The notes beneath the pieces were generated by a model, which was not told the origin of the DNA, made no database searches, and saw only the letters and a program-made list of their open reading frames with translations. Positions 22,865 to 32,079 of a stretch of DNA of 64,000 nt are shown here, piece by piece. The translations under genes and the position numbers were made by a program. This DNA comes from Streptomyces pseudovenezuelae (GTDB lineage: Bacteria > Actinomycetota > Actinomycetes > Streptomycetales > Streptomycetaceae), in contig NZ_KQ948145.1 in assembly GCF_001513955.1 (NCBI RefSeq), forward strand, positions 276,212-340,211. Reading direction: 5' to 3'. Every line of letters begins with the position of its first letter. The stretch's first letter is position 1.

Positions 22865-24796
22865 ATGCCGAGAGTCAAAGTCAGCGTCATCGTCCCCGTC
22901 TACAACACCGGGAAGTACGTCGACGAGTGCGCGCCGTCGCTGCTCGGGCAGAGCCTGCCCGCCGACGCGTACGAGGTCATCTACGTCGACGACGGCTCGA
23001 CGGACGACACGCTGACCCGGCTGGAGAAGATCGCCGCCGCGCATCCGAACGTCCAGGTGCACACCCGGCCGAACTCCGGTTGGCCGGGCGCACCGCGCAA
23101 CCTCGGTATGGCGCACGCCAAGGGCGAGTACATCCAGTTCGTCGACCATGACGACACGCTCGGGCCCGAGGCCCTGGAGCGGCTGTACGAGCACGCGAAG
23201 CGGAACGACGCCGATGTGGTCCTCGGCAAGATGTCCAGCACGATGGTGCGGCCCCGGCGGCTGTTCCGGCACACCGTGGACGCCTGCACGATCGAGAACG
23301 ACGAGCTCATGCAGAGCATGTCCCCGCACAAGATGTTCCGGCGCGCCTTCGTCGAGAAGCACGGTCTCCGGTTCCCCGAGGGCCCCTGGATCCTGGAGGA
23401 CCTGGCCTTCGTCAGCGCCGCCTATCTGAAGGCCGAGCGGATCTCGGTGCTCGCCGACTACCCCTGCTACTACTGGATGAAGCGGGACGACGGCGGCAAC
23501 AACACCCAGCACCGCTTCAACCCGCGCCACGGCTTCTGGGACAACTGCCGCACCATCGTGCGCCGGATCAAGGACGGCACGGACGCGTCCGGGGACGTCG
23601 ACGCGCTGCAGAACCGCCTCCTGCACCGCCTCTACCACGTGGAGATCCTCTCCCGCACCCGCGAACCCGAGATCCTCCGCGAGGACCCCGCCGAGCAGCG
23701 CGAGCGCTTCGAGGCGGCCCGACAGCTTGCCGTCGAGGAGTTCCCGGCCGCCGTGCGCGAGGGCCTGCCCGCCGTCTCCCGCCTGCGCGCCGAGCTCCTC
23801 GAACGCGGGGACTTCGACGGGGCGGTGGCCCTCGCCGAGCGGGTGCGGGAGGTCAAGGCGCGCAGCACCGTCGGCGGACCGCGGTGGGAGGGCGGCCGGC
23901 TGGTCGCCGACGTCACGCTGGAGCTGCTGCGCGGGGACGGCCGGCCGCTGGTGCTCGTCGAGCGGGACGGGAAGCGGTGGCTGGACCCGGAGCTGCTTGC
24001 CGGGGTGCCGGGGACCGAGGACGGCTGGGAGGTGCGCGATCCCTTCCGGCTGGCGTACGCCGAACTGGTCGTCAAGGACCGCGACCGCGAGGACTGGTGG
24101 TACCCGGAGGGTGACCTGGAGGTGCGGCTCGAACCGTGCGGCGAGGGGCGCTCACGGCTCGTCGCGTCCGGGCGGCTGCTCCTCGACCCGGAGCGGCTCG
24201 CGGGCGGGCGGCCGCTGGAGCGCGGGGTGCACGACGTGTGGGCGTTCGTCCAGCTGCTGGGCGTCGACCGGATGGTCCGGCTCACCGGCGACGGCACCCC
24301 GGGTGCCCCGGCCGCGGGCCCCGCGCTGACCGGCGGCCGGCTCGCGCTGCCGTACTGGACCGGCAGCGGTCAGCTCGCCCTCGACGTGGACCAGCGCCAG
24401 CGCAGACTCGGTCCCGACACGGCCGCTGACGCCGCGGCGAACTCCGGGCGCGGCGAGCGGTCGCTGCCGCTGCCCTATGTGGCGTCCACGGCCTCCAGCG
24501 GCCCGGCTCGCCTCAAGGTCACCGTGTCCGCCCTGACGGTGGACGCCGAGCTGGTCCCCGGCGAGGGCACGACGACGGCCGTGCTGCGGCTGCCGGCGCG
24601 TCTCGGACTCCCGGCCGGACGCCACCCGGTCCGCCTGCCGAAGACCGACGCCCCCGTCGCCCACGCCGTCGTCCGCGACGGCACCCTGCTGCGGCTGGAG
24701 GGCCCGGCCCACGAGGCCGGCACCGGCCGCCGGCTGCTCGACGCGGTCGCCGACAACCGCCAGGTCCGGCGGGTACGGCGACGACTGGGCCGCTAG
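22865..24796 (+). CDS. Family 2 glycosyltransferase, teichoic-acid type
   Basis: 643 aa. Residues 1-230 form a GT-A domain: VSVIVPVYNTGKYVDECAPS, DDGSTDDT (42-49) and a metal-binding DHD (94-96), then WILEDLAF as the acid region. The middle (230-320) is helical. The C-terminal half (320-643) is beta-rich with LRGDGRPLVLVERDGKRW. This arrangement resembles TarP/TarS-like wall-teichoic-acid glycosyltransferases that carry extra C-terminal domains. No membrane helix, so it acts on the inner face. Acceptor not proven. Confidence 0.85.
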   Translation: MPRVKVSVIVPVYNTGKYVDECAPSLLGQSLPADAYEVIYVDDGSTDDTLTRLEKIAAAHPNVQVHTRPNSGWPGAPRNLGMAHAKGEYIQFVDHDDTLGPEALERLYEHAKRNDADVVLGKMSSTMVRPRRLFRHTVDACTIENDELMQSMSPHKMFRRAFVEKHGLRFPEGPWILEDLAFVSAAYLKAERISVLADYPCYYWMKRDDGGNNTQHRFNPRHGFWDNCRTIVRRIKDGTDASGDVDALQNRLLHRLYHVEILSRTREPEILREDPAEQRERFEAARQLAVEEFPAAVREGLPAVSRLRAELLERGDFDGAVALAERVREVKARSTVGGPRWEGGRLVADVTLELLRGDGRPLVLVERDGKRWLDPELLAGVPGTEDGWEVRDPFRLAYAELVVKDRDREDWWYPEGDLEVRLEPCGEGRSRLVASGRLLLDPERLAGGRPLERGVHDVWAFVQLLGVDRMVRLTGDGTPGAPAAGPALTGGRLALPYWTGSGQLALDVDQRQRRLGPDTAADAAANSGRGERSLPLPYVASTASSGPARLKVTVSALTVDAELVPGEGTTTAVLRLPARLGLPAGRHPVRLPKTDAPVAHAVVRDGTLLRLEGPAHEAGTGRRLLDAVADNRQVRRVRRRLGR

Positions 24797-24805
24797 GACG
24801 GTCGT

Positions 24806-24833
24806 GGGGCACCGCGCGGACCCTCGGTGCCCC
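24806..24833. terminator. Terminator between the glycosyltransferase and the minus-strand gene
   Basis: A 9-bp stem (GGGGCACCG with CGGTGCCCC) with a 10-nt loop, located between two convergent stops. Confidence 0.65.
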
Positions 24834-24841
24834 GTCGCGCG

Positions 24842-25507
24842 TTAGGCGTACTCCGCGATGTCCTTGATCATCGCGAAGCCGAGTCCGTACGCGCTCATGC
24901 CTCTCCCGTACGCCCCCACGTGCACCCCCTCCTGCGTGGAGCCCGCGAGCACCCAGCCGAACTCCGACTCCCGGTAGTGGAACGGCGTGGGCACGCCGTC
25001 CACCGGGAGGGACAGGGTGGACCAGTCGGGTCCTTCCAGGTCGTCCGCCAGGACCCAGGCCGTCTCGGTCTGCTGGTCCAGCCAGTCGTCGCGCAGGGAG
25101 TGGTCCATCTGCCCGGGCCAGGTGAACGACAGCAGTCCCACCCCGGCCAGCCAGGCGGCGGAGGAGACCGACGTGGCCTCCAGCAGCCCCGTGCCGTCCG
25201 CGCTCCTGCGGGACGGGTTCGCGGCGACGGTCACCACGACCGCGAACTTCTCCTTCGGCTCCCCCGTGGAGCCCGCCTCGTTCTTCACCGAGGGCTCGTC
25301 CCCGTGGCCGATCGACCCGTGCTCGACGGCCCCGTCGGCCGACGTGCCGACCTGCATCAGCCAGCGCGGCCCCGTGAATGCCTCGTCGAGGCCGTACCAG
25401 GGGAAGGGCGCCTGAAGGTAGCCGTCGACCGTGCGCCGGGCGGAGGGAACCTGCTGGCCACCCTCCGCGGCCGGCGCCTGCGCGACTGCCCCACTCGTCG
25501 TCTCCAT
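24842..25507 (-). CDS. Hypothetical protein conserved in Streptomyces-type genomes
   Basis: 221 aa from ATG 25507 (METTSGAVAQAPAAEG). A disordered N-terminal 30 residues precede a compact alpha/beta domain: FPWYGLDEAFTGPRWLMQVG, LLSFTWPGQMDHSLR and GLGFAMIKDIAEYA at the end. No Cys pair or membrane segment. I do not recognise the family. It sits alone between terminators, so it is monocistronic. Confidence 0.65.
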   Translation of the reverse strand: METTSGAVAQAPAAEGGQQVPSARRTVDGYLQAPFPWYGLDEAFTGPRWLMQVGTSADGAVEHGSIGHGDEPSVKNEAGSTGEPKEKFAVVVTVAANPSRRSADGTGLLEATSVSSAAWLAGVGLLSFTWPGQMDHSLRDDWLDQQTETAWVLADDLEGPDWSTLSLPVDGVPTPFHYRESEFGWVLAGSTQEGVHVGAYGRGMSAYGLGFAMIKDIAEYA

Positions 25508-25734
25508 GTGCCGGACGCCTCCTACTAGCTCTCGTCGGACCGGACCGGCCCGCCCCCCTTCGGGCGGCGTCGCTGGTACGCGTACGGCCCGCACAACAAC
25601 TCGGCAGCATAGCCACACCGCTCCGAGCTGCGGGGAAACCGCCCGGCGTGCGGGGCGCACGGGGGGTGGCTTCAGGCCGTACGGGGGCCGTACGGGGCGA
25701 GAGCGGAGTATGAAACGCGTCACGTGCAACGGGA

Positions 25735-25773
25735 AAAGGCGCCCCCGAGCTCAACTGCCCGGCAGGCGCCTTT
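25735..25773 (-). terminator. Intrinsic terminator after tatB
   Basis: A 9-bp stem AAAGGCGCC (25735-25743) with GGCGCCTTT (25765-25773). Read on the minus strand it follows the tatB stop by about 17 bp and ends in TTTT. Confidence 0.75.
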
Positions 25774-25789
25774 CGGTGGGGCGTACGGC

Positions 25790-26218
25790 TCAGGTGGCGT
25801 CCGCGTCGAAGGGCGGGCGGTCGTCCTTGCCCAGCTCCTCGGGCTTCTTGGTCATGTCGATCCGGCCACCGGAGGAGGACGAGGACGACGAGGTGTCCGA
25901 GCTGTGCACCGCGTCCGTGACCTCGGCCATCTCCTTCTTCAGGTCGAAGCCGTTGCGGATCTCCTTGAGCCCCAGCTCGTCGTTGTCCAGCTGCTTGCGG
26001 ATGAACGTCTTGGGGTTGAGGTCCTCGAACTCGAAGTCCTTGAACTCCGGGCCCAGCTCCGAGCGGATGTCCTGCTTGGCGCTCTCCGAGAACTCCCGGA
26101 TCTTGCGCACGGTCCGCATGACGTCCTGGATGACCTTCGGGAGCTTGTCCGGACCGAAGACGAGCACGGCGAGGACAACGAGCGTGATCAGCTCGAGCGG
26201 TCCTATGTCATTGAACAC
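25790..26218 (-). CDS. tatB: TatB, twin-arginine translocase subunit
   Basis: 142 aa from GTG 26218, with AAGGAGCTTCAG before it. One N-terminal membrane helix (residues 6-23: PLELITLVVLAVLVFGP) followed by the FGPDKLPKVI hinge and an amphipathic helix. This is the TatA/TatB design; the longer helical tail and the neighbours favour TatB. It is preceded by the HtrA gene as in Rv1224-Rv1223, which links folded-protein export to envelope quality control. Confidence 0.9.
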   Translation of the reverse strand: MFNDIGPLELITLVVLAVLVFGPDKLPKVIQDVMRTVRKIREFSESAKQDIRSELGPEFKDFEFEDLNPKTFIRKQLDNDELGLKEIRNGFDLKKEMAEVTDAVHSSDTSSSSSSSGGRIDMTKKPEELGKDDRPPFDADAT

Positions 26219-26376
26219 CTGAAGCTCCTTGGGGTCCGGGCCAGGACCACGGTACCTGCCTCTCCCCCGCGACCGGTACCGCCCTGAGGGCTCCGCGCGC
26301 GGATAGGTGAACGGTTTTCCCGGTTGTTTGCCTTGGGAAGCGAGGTTCGCAAACGCACCTGTGAGAGGGGTGTCCG

Positions 26377-27969
26377 TCAGTCACCGGACGCGGATCCGAG
26401 GGTCAGCGAGACCGTGAGCTCCTTGCCCGCGCGCTCCAGGGTGAGCCGGAGCCGGTCGCCGGGGCGGTGGGCGCGGGTCCTGACGATCAGCTCGTCGCCG
26501 GAGTGGACCCGGCGGCCGTCGACCTCGGTGACGACATCACCGGCCCGCAGCCCGGCCCGGTACCCCGGACCGCCCACGGTCACGGCGGGTCCGCCGCCGC
26601 TGCCCTTCGTGCCCACGCGGGCGCCGTCGCCGGTGTAGGCCATGTCGAGGGTGACGCCGATGACGGGGTGGGTCGCCCTGCCGGTGTTGATCAGTTCTTC
26701 CGCGACCCGCTTGGCCTGGTTGACGGGAATGGCGAAGCCGAGACCTATCGAACCGGCCTGTCCGCTTCCGGACCCGACGCCGTCGTCGGCGGAGCGGATG
26801 GCGGAGTTGATGCCGATGACCCGGGCCCGGGAGTCGAGGAGGGGGCCGCCGGAGTTGCCGGGGTTGATGGGGGCGTCGGTCTGCAGGGCGTCGACGTACG
26901 ACACGTCGCTGCCGTCCCCGCTCTGGCCTCCGGCGGTGATGGGCCGTTCCTTCGCGCTGATGATCCCGGAGGTGACGGTGCCCTCCAGGTCGAAGGGGGC
27001 GCCGATGGCGACGACGGGGTCGCCGACCTGCACGCTGTCGGAGTTGCCGAGGGGCATCGGCCGCAGCCCGCCCACACCCTTCACCTCGACGACGGCGAGG
27101 TCGTAGCCGCTGTCCCGCCCCACGACGGTGGCCTCGGCGGTGTCCCCGCTGTGAAAGGTCACCGATATCCCGCCGTCGGCGCCGGCCGGCTCCACGACGT
27201 GGTTGTTGGTGAGGATGTGGCCGCGCTCGTCCAGCACGAAGCCGGTGCCGGTCCCGGACTCCTCGGCCCCCCTGACATGCAGGGTCACGACGCTGGGCAG
27301 GGCGCGCGCGGCGATCCCGGCGACGGTGCCGGGATCGCGCCCGGCGGGCTCCTCCTCGGCCTGCGGCAACTCCACGACGTCGCCTCCCACGCCGTTGCGC
27401 TCCAGATACGCCCCTACGACCCCGCCGGTCCCGCCCGCCACGAGCGCGAGCAGGAGAGCGCCGACGAGCAGCGTCCGCCGGGTCCGGCGACGCCGGGTGT
27501 CCTCGGTGTCCACCGCGGCACCCGTGTGCTGGAGGGGGGCGGGGACGGGCGCCCAGGGGTCGTAGTTCCGCCAGGGGTCGGGGACGGCCGACGCCGGCGA
27601 CGGCACGGAGGTGGGTGGTGCCGGGTGCTGGACCGGTGGGGCGGGGGCCCAGGGGCCCGGTACGCCGTAGGGCGGGGTGCTGGAGGAGTCGTGGTCGGCC
27701 AGCGGCTCGGGGCGGTCCGGCGGGACCTGCCCGTCACGGAGCGGGACTTCGGGGTGGGGCACCTCAGGAGCCCTCGGCGCGAAGTCGGCCCCGGCCGCCG
27801 GTCCGTCCGGCTCCGCACCGGAGGTCGGATCCCGTGGTGGGCCGAGCAGGTAGTCGCCGTCGGACCCCGTCGGGCCGGTGCTCGGCGCAGCCCCCTCCTT
27901 CGGCCCGGGAACCCCCCGCGGCCTGGGGCGGTTCCACCACTTCGGCCTTGTGGGCCTGCCTTCGTCCAT
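26377..27969 (-). CDS. HtrA/DegP-like serine protease with PDZ domain
   Basis: 530 aa. Cytoplasmic Pro-rich N-terminus (1-160), a membrane helix at 166-188, then an extracytoplasmic trypsin-like domain: His257 (TNNHVVEP), Asp290 (GYDLAVVEV) and Ser373 (PGNSGGPLLD). One PDZ domain occupies roughly 430-525 (GDVVTEVDGRRV). The GGGGGAG site sits before ATG 27969. In the order tatB-htrA-rseA-sigE it likely degrades damaged envelope proteins under control of the sigma factor. Confidence 0.93.
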   Translation of the reverse strand: MDEGRPTRPKWWNRPRPRGVPGPKEGAAPSTGPTGSDGDYLLGPPRDPTSGAEPDGPAAGADFAPRAPEVPHPEVPLRDGQVPPDRPEPLADHDSSSTPPYGVPGPWAPAPPVQHPAPPTSVPSPASAVPDPWRNYDPWAPVPAPLQHTGAAVDTEDTRRRRTRRTLLVGALLLALVAGGTGGVVGAYLERNGVGGDVVELPQAEEEPAGRDPGTVAGIAARALPSVVTLHVRGAEESGTGTGFVLDERGHILTNNHVVEPAGADGGISVTFHSGDTAEATVVGRDSGYDLAVVEVKGVGGLRPMPLGNSDSVQVGDPVVAIGAPFDLEGTVTSGIISAKERPITAGGQSGDGSDVSYVDALQTDAPINPGNSGGPLLDSRARVIGINSAIRSADDGVGSGSGQAGSIGLGFAIPVNQAKRVAEELINTGRATHPVIGVTLDMAYTGDGARVGTKGSGGGPAVTVGGPGYRAGLRAGDVVTEVDGRRVHSGDELIVRTRAHRPGDRLRLTLERAGKELTVSLTLGSASGD

Positions 27970-28060
27970 GCTCCCCCCACAGCTGACCGGCCGCGGCGCG
28001 TGGCACGTCGACCTGTCTGTGGATTCAACCAGGTTCGGGCGCCGCGGAGCAGGGCGCCGG

Positions 28061-29023
28061 TCAGCGGGCGGTGCTGGGGGGCGTGGGCGCTGCCGTGGTG
28101 GGGGGGACGGGTGCGGCGAGGAAGCCGGCGGTGGTGAGGTCCGGGGTCGCGGACAGGGAGGTCAGGGTGAGCGGCGGGGTGGCGCTGAGCGGACGTATGA
28201 GAGGGGACATGGCGGCGGCTCCGGCGACCACGGGCGCCGTGAGGGTGTGCAGGGCCGCCTCCTGCACCTGGGCGGGGATGCCCGGGAGCAGCGGGGCGGA
28301 CGCGGTGGTCGGGGCGACCGGTGTGTCACCCGTGGTCCGCTGTCCCTGGTCCTGCGCGAGCAGCGGGCCCACGCCACGGCGGCGCTGGTTCTCCGGCAGC
28401 GCGGCACCCGTGCCTGGCGTGCGCGCCGGTGTCACATTGCTGCCGGCCCCGCGGGCGTCGGTGTCGCCCGGCACCCCGGCGGTGACGCCGCCCAGCGCGA
28501 TCGCGGCCAGCGACACGGCCCCGGCGGCGACGACCGCGAACCGCATGCCGCGCGAGGCCGAGCGGTCGGTCTCGTGGCGGCTGACGTCATGGATGCGGAA
28601 GCCCCGGCCCGCGGCGGGCGGGAGCACCGCCTCGTGCGGGCGGACGGGGACGTAGTCGAACGCGAAGCGCTCGCCACGTCTTACGCCGAAGGCTCCGGTG
28701 GTACCGGGTCGTCCCGACAGTCCACCGAATCCTCCCCCGTCGAACGGCGAGCCGTCGCCGTCCTCGGGATCACCTCCGGGCAGCCCTTGGAGGCGGGCCA
28801 GGAAGCTCTCGGAGGGCGGGGGCGGGGCGGCCTCCGCGAAGACGTTCTTCAGGCGGCGCTGGGCGTCCGCCTCCGCCTTGCACTTCGAACAGGTGGCGAG
28901 ATGCGCGAGGACGCGCTCCCGCGTGGCGTGACCGAGCTCGCCGTCCACCAGGGCGGCGAGTCGGTCTCCCAGATGCTGTTCCGCGAGGCTCCCCTCGCCG
29001 GGTTTGGGCAGTGATCCACTCAC
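28061..29023 (-). CDS. Zinc anti-sigma factor (RseA type)
   Basis: 320 aa from GTG 29023; this GTG overlaps the sigma-factor TGA (GTGA at 29020-29023), so they are translationally coupled. The N-terminal ZAS/zf-HC2 domain shows His41, Cys45 and Cys48 in HLATCSKC. A membrane helix lies near residues 160-182 and the C-terminal 135 residues are Pro/Thr/Ala-rich and extracytoplasmic. The neighbour is the ECF sigma factor, the likely target. Longer upstream frames from 29218 would overlap the sigma gene and are rejected. Confidence 0.9.
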   Translation of the reverse strand: MSGSLPKPGEGSLAEQHLGDRLAALVDGELGHATRERVLAHLATCSKCKAEADAQRRLKNVFAEAAPPPPSESFLARLQGLPGGDPEDGDGSPFDGGGFGGLSGRPGTTGAFGVRRGERFAFDYVPVRPHEAVLPPAAGRGFRIHDVSRHETDRSASRGMRFAVVAAGAVSLAAIALGGVTAGVPGDTDARGAGSNVTPARTPGTGAALPENQRRRGVGPLLAQDQGQRTTGDTPVAPTTASAPLLPGIPAQVQEAALHTLTAPVVAGAAAMSPLIRPLSATPPLTLTSLSATPDLTTAGFLAAPVPPTTAAPTPPSTAR

Positions 29024-29790
29024 GCGGACGCGCCCCCTCCCCCCAGCGCGGGGACCCGGGCCATGAAGGAGCGGCGCTCGGCACGGGCCTCGGGTGAGCG
29101 GTGGGCAAGGGCTTTGCGCAGCTGGGAACGGCCGCGGTGGATCCGCGAACGGACGGTGCCGAGCTTGACGCCCAGGGTCGCGGCGATCTCCTCGTACGAC
29201 AGTCCCTCGATGTCGCACAGGACGACCGCGGCACGGAACTCCGGCGCGAGGGTGTCGAGGGCCTGCTGGACGTCCGCGTCGAAGTGGGCGTCGTTGAAGA
29301 CCTGCTGGGGTGACGGCTCGCGGCTGGGCAGTCGCTCGGCCGCGTCCTCGCCGAGGGCGTCGAAACGGATGCGCTGCTTGCGGCGGACCATGTCCAGGAA
29401 GAGGTTGGTGGTGATGCGGTGCAGCCAGCCCTCGAACGTGCCCGGTGTGTACGTGGACAGCGAGCGGAAGACGCGGACGAAGACCTCCTGCGTGAGGTCC
29501 TCGGCGTCGTGCTGGTTACCGGTGAGGCGGTACGCGAGGCGGTAGACGCGGCCGCTGTGCGTGCTGACGATCTCCTCCCAGGTGGGCGGAGTCCACGCCT
29601 GCCCGTCCGCGTCGGTGGCGAAGGTCGCGGTCTGGGCGTAGTCGCCGGCGTGGCTGTGGTCAGCGGTGTCGTTCACGGATCTCGGCCTGCCCGCCGATCC
29701 GAGGAAGCGCCGCAGCACTCCCCCACGATCCCCAGGCGCGGCCGCACCTCCCCTGTCGGCTCTGGTTGTCTCCAGTGGAGCCCCTACCAT
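29020..29790 (-). CDS. ECF sigma factor, M. tuberculosis SigE-like
   Basis: 256 aa from ATG 29790, with GAGGTG nearby; an ATG at 29907 is a possible alternative. Sigma-2 region: [26 protein letters not shown]. Sigma-4 region: [41 protein letters not shown]. An N-terminal extension of about 60 residues precedes sigma-2. Four gene families in order (tatB, htrA, rseA, sigE) match M. tuberculosis, so I call it the SigE ortholog of that species. It is not named after S. coelicolor SigE, which is a different protein. It should respond to envelope stress. Confidence 0.9.
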   Translation of the reverse strand: MVGAPLETTRADRGGAAAPGDRGGVLRRFLGSAGRPRSVNDTADHSHAGDYAQTATFATDADGQAWTPPTWEEIVSTHSGRVYRLAYRLTGNQHDAEDLTQEVFVRVFRSLSTYTPGTFEGWLHRITTNLFLDMVRRKQRIRFDALGEDAAERLPSREPSPQQVFNDAHFDADVQQALDTLAPEFRAAVVLCDIEGLSYEEIAATLGVKLGTVRSRIHRGRSQLRKALAHRSPEARAERRSFMARVPALGGGGASA

Positions 29791-30019
29791 AGCCACCTCG
29801 CCCGTTAGCTCCGGATAAGCGGTTTTACGAGAATTTGATCTGGGCTGATACCACTCGGTCCCCTGCGTCAGCAGTTGCTCGAGGGCACGCTCGGTTTCGT
29901 GATCCAACTGTGTCCCCCCGGGTGCGTCTCCACCCCTCTAAACGCCCGGTCCCATCTGCGGGTTCCCGACGGCAACGGATACAGTCACGCCCAGGCAACC
30001 ACGGGGCAAGGAGAGGGTC

Positions 30020-30652
30020 ATTACCGGCAACCGGCAGACGAACTGGGCGTTCGCCGACGCCTACGTCGCCGAGGACGAAGTCCTGAGCTGGGCCCGGGAC
30101 CGGGCCCGTGACGCGGGGCTGCGCTCGGTGTCGCCCGGCGCGGGCGCGGCGCTGCGGTTGCTGGCCGCCTCCGTGGACGCCAAGGCGGTCGCCGAGATCG
30201 GCACCGGCACCGGCGTGTCCGGCATCCATCTGCTGTACGGCATGCGCCCGGACGGCGTGCTGACCACCGTCGACCCCGAGCCGGAGCACCAGCAGTTCGC
30301 CCGCCAGGCGTTCCGTGCCTGCGGCTTCGCCAGCAACCGGGCCCGCTTCATCCCGGGCCGCGCCCTGGACGTCCTGCCCCGCCTCGCCGACGCCGGCTAC
30401 GACCTCGTCTTCTGCGACGGTGACCGGCAGGAGGTCATGGACTATCTCGCTGAATCGTTGCGCCTGCTGCGCCCCGGTGGCCTGGTGGTCTTCGAGGGCG
30501 TCTTCGCCAACGGCCGCACGGTGGACTCGGGGCCGCAGCCGACCGAGGTACTGCGTCTCAGGGAGCTGCTGCGGGCCGTCCGCGAGAGCCAGGATCTGGT
30601 GCCCTCGCTGCTGCCGGTGGGCGACGGGATGCTCTGCGCGGTCAAGCGCTGA
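30020..30652 (+). CDS. SAM-dependent O-methyltransferase, ATT start
   Basis: 210 aa read from ATT 30020. No ATG, GTG or TTG exists in frame before GTG 30128, and starting at 30128 would remove conserved N-terminal sequence (ITGNRQTNWAFADAYVAEDE). AAGGAG at 30008-30013 lies exactly 6 nt upstream of the ATT. Motif I (VAEIGTGTGVSGI), the DRQEVMDYL region and the typical O-methyltransferase_3 layout follow. It is divergent from the sigma gene, as Rv1220c is from Rv1221. Substrate unknown. Confidence 0.88.
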   Translation: MTGNRQTNWAFADAYVAEDEVLSWARDRARDAGLRSVSPGAGAALRLLAASVDAKAVAEIGTGTGVSGIHLLYGMRPDGVLTTVDPEPEHQQFARQAFRACGFASNRARFIPGRALDVLPRLADAGYDLVFCDGDRQEVMDYLAESLRLLRPGGLVVFEGVFANGRTVDSGPQPTEVLRLRELLRAVRESQDLVPSLLPVGDGMLCAVKR

Positions 30653-30700
30653 GCCGGTGAACGGCCGTACGGCCATTCGGGGGATCGCCCGGGCAGACCA

Positions 30701-30732
30701 CTGCCCCGGCGTCTCGAAAGATGCCGGGGCAG
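30701..30732. terminator. Terminator between O-methyltransferase and DUF3117 genes
   Basis: A 14-bp stem including one G-U pair (CTGCCCCGGCGTCT with AGATGCCGGGGCAG) closed by a CGAA loop, between convergent genes. Confidence 0.88.
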
Positions 30733-30757
30733 CCGAAAGGGTATGGTCGCTTCCGCG

Positions 30758-30925
30758 TCAGCCGACGACCTTCTTGAGGGCGTCGCCGAGCGCGTCGGCC
30801 TCGTCAGGCGTCAGCTCGACGACGAGCCGACCGCCGCCTTCGAGCGGAACGCGCATGACGATGCCCCGCCCCTCCTTTGTCACCTCGAGCGGGCCATCGC
30901 CCGTCCGCGGCTTCATGGCCGCCAT
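30758..30925 (-). CDS. DUF3117 family small protein
   Basis: 55 aa from ATG 30925 (MAAMKPRTGDGPLEVTKEG). It matches the actinobacterial DUF3117 family (M. tuberculosis Rv1211) in its N-terminus and in VMRVPLEGGGRLVVELTPDEA. GGAAGGGGAACG is upstream. Function unknown. The neighbouring Tag gene is in the same relation as in M. tuberculosis. Confidence 0.88.
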   Translation of the reverse strand: MAAMKPRTGDGPLEVTKEGRGIVMRVPLEGGGRLVVELTPDEADALGDALKKVVG

Positions 30926-31284
30926 GCTCGTTCCCCTTCCTGAAACCAGCTCATCGTCAAAGCCGACAGCCCTGGGAGGGCACGCGCATCCAAGAAGGGA
31001 CACACGCCACCGGCATCGAACACATTGCTTCCCAGCCATTATCCCGCATCGCAGGACCCGATGACCAACATCAGTCGGCATCGCTTGGGCAACGCGCGCG
31101 AGCAAAACCACTCAATTCGGCGATGTGGCTGCGATACTCCGCCGCCGCGCGGATGCCGGCCGGCCACGAGCGCTCCGGAATTCTTTGACGCAGGTCACAC
31201 GTCCGCTGCGGTTCCCTGACGACGATCTCCGCCATGCTGTCCTTCGGACATCGGATGCAGCGGACACACCGGAGGGGATACGCC
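30926..31284. other. Intergenic region between DUF3117 and enoyl-CoA hydratase
   Basis: 359 bp with no supported gene. Moderate GC. TTGACG at about 31185 in ATTCTTTGACGCAGG is a possible -35 for the enoyl-CoA hydratase gene. No strong hairpin or repeat is seen. Confidence 0.4.
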
Positions 31285-32076
31285 ATGGCCGACACCGTGC
31301 TCTACGAGGTGCACGACGGGCTCGCGACGATCACGCTGAACCGGCCGGAGGCGATGAACGCGCTGAACATCGCCACCAAGGTCGCGCTGCGGGAGGCCGT
31401 GGAGTCGGCGGCCTCGGACGACGCCGTACGGGCCGTGCTGCTGACCGCCGCCGGGGAGCGGGCGTTCTGCGTGGGGCAGGACCTCAAGGAGCACATCGGG
31501 CTGCTCGCCGAGGGCTCCACGGAGGTCATGAGCACGGTCAGGGAGCACTACAACCCGGTCGTGCGGGCCCTGACGGAGATGCCGAAGCCGGTGGTGGCCG
31601 GGGTGAACGGGGTCGCGGCGGGTGCCGGTTTCGGGCTCGCGCTCGCGGCGGACTACCGGGTGGCGGCGGACACGTCCGCGTTCAACACCTCCTTCGCGGG
31701 GGTGGCGCTGACCGCGGACTCCGGGATCTCGTGGACGCTGCCGCGGGTGGTGGGACCGGGCCGCGCCGCCGACCTGCTGCTCTTCCCGCGGACCATGTCG
31801 GCCCGGGACGCCCATGATCTGGGGATCGTGAACCGCCTGGTGCCGTCCACCGAGCTGCCCGCGGAGGCCGAGAAGGTGGCGCGGGCCCTGGCCGAGGGGC
31901 CGACGGTGGCGTACGGCGCGATCAAGGAGTCCCTCGCCTACGCCCTGTCGCACAGCCTGGCGCAGACGCTGGAGAAGGAGGACGAGCTGCAGACGCGGGC
32001 CGGCGCCTCCGAGGACCACGCGATCGCCGTGCGGGCCTTCGTGAACAAGGAGACGCCCAAGTACCTGGGCCGGTAG
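31285..32076 (+). CDS. Enoyl-CoA hydratase/isomerase family protein
   Basis: 263 aa from ATG 31285, with GGAGGGGAT upstream. Crotonase fold: ALNIATKVALREAVESA, AFCVGQDLKEH as the oxyanion-hole region, and GVAAGAGFGLALAAD with the second hydrogen-bond donor. The Asp in SGISWTLPR is at the usual acid position. It probably hydrates or isomerises an acyl-CoA in fatty acid or aromatic acid breakdown. The substrate cannot be assigned. Confidence 0.88.
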   Translation: MADTVLYEVHDGLATITLNRPEAMNALNIATKVALREAVESAASDDAVRAVLLTAAGERAFCVGQDLKEHIGLLAEGSTEVMSTVREHYNPVVRALTEMPKPVVAGVNGVAAGAGFGLALAADYRVAADTSAFNTSFAGVALTADSGISWTLPRVVGPGRAADLLLFPRTMSARDAHDLGIVNRLVPSTELPAEAEKVARALAEGPTVAYGAIKESLAYALSHSLAQTLEKEDELQTRAGASEDHAIAVRAFVNKETPKYLGR

Positions 32077-32079
32077 GGC

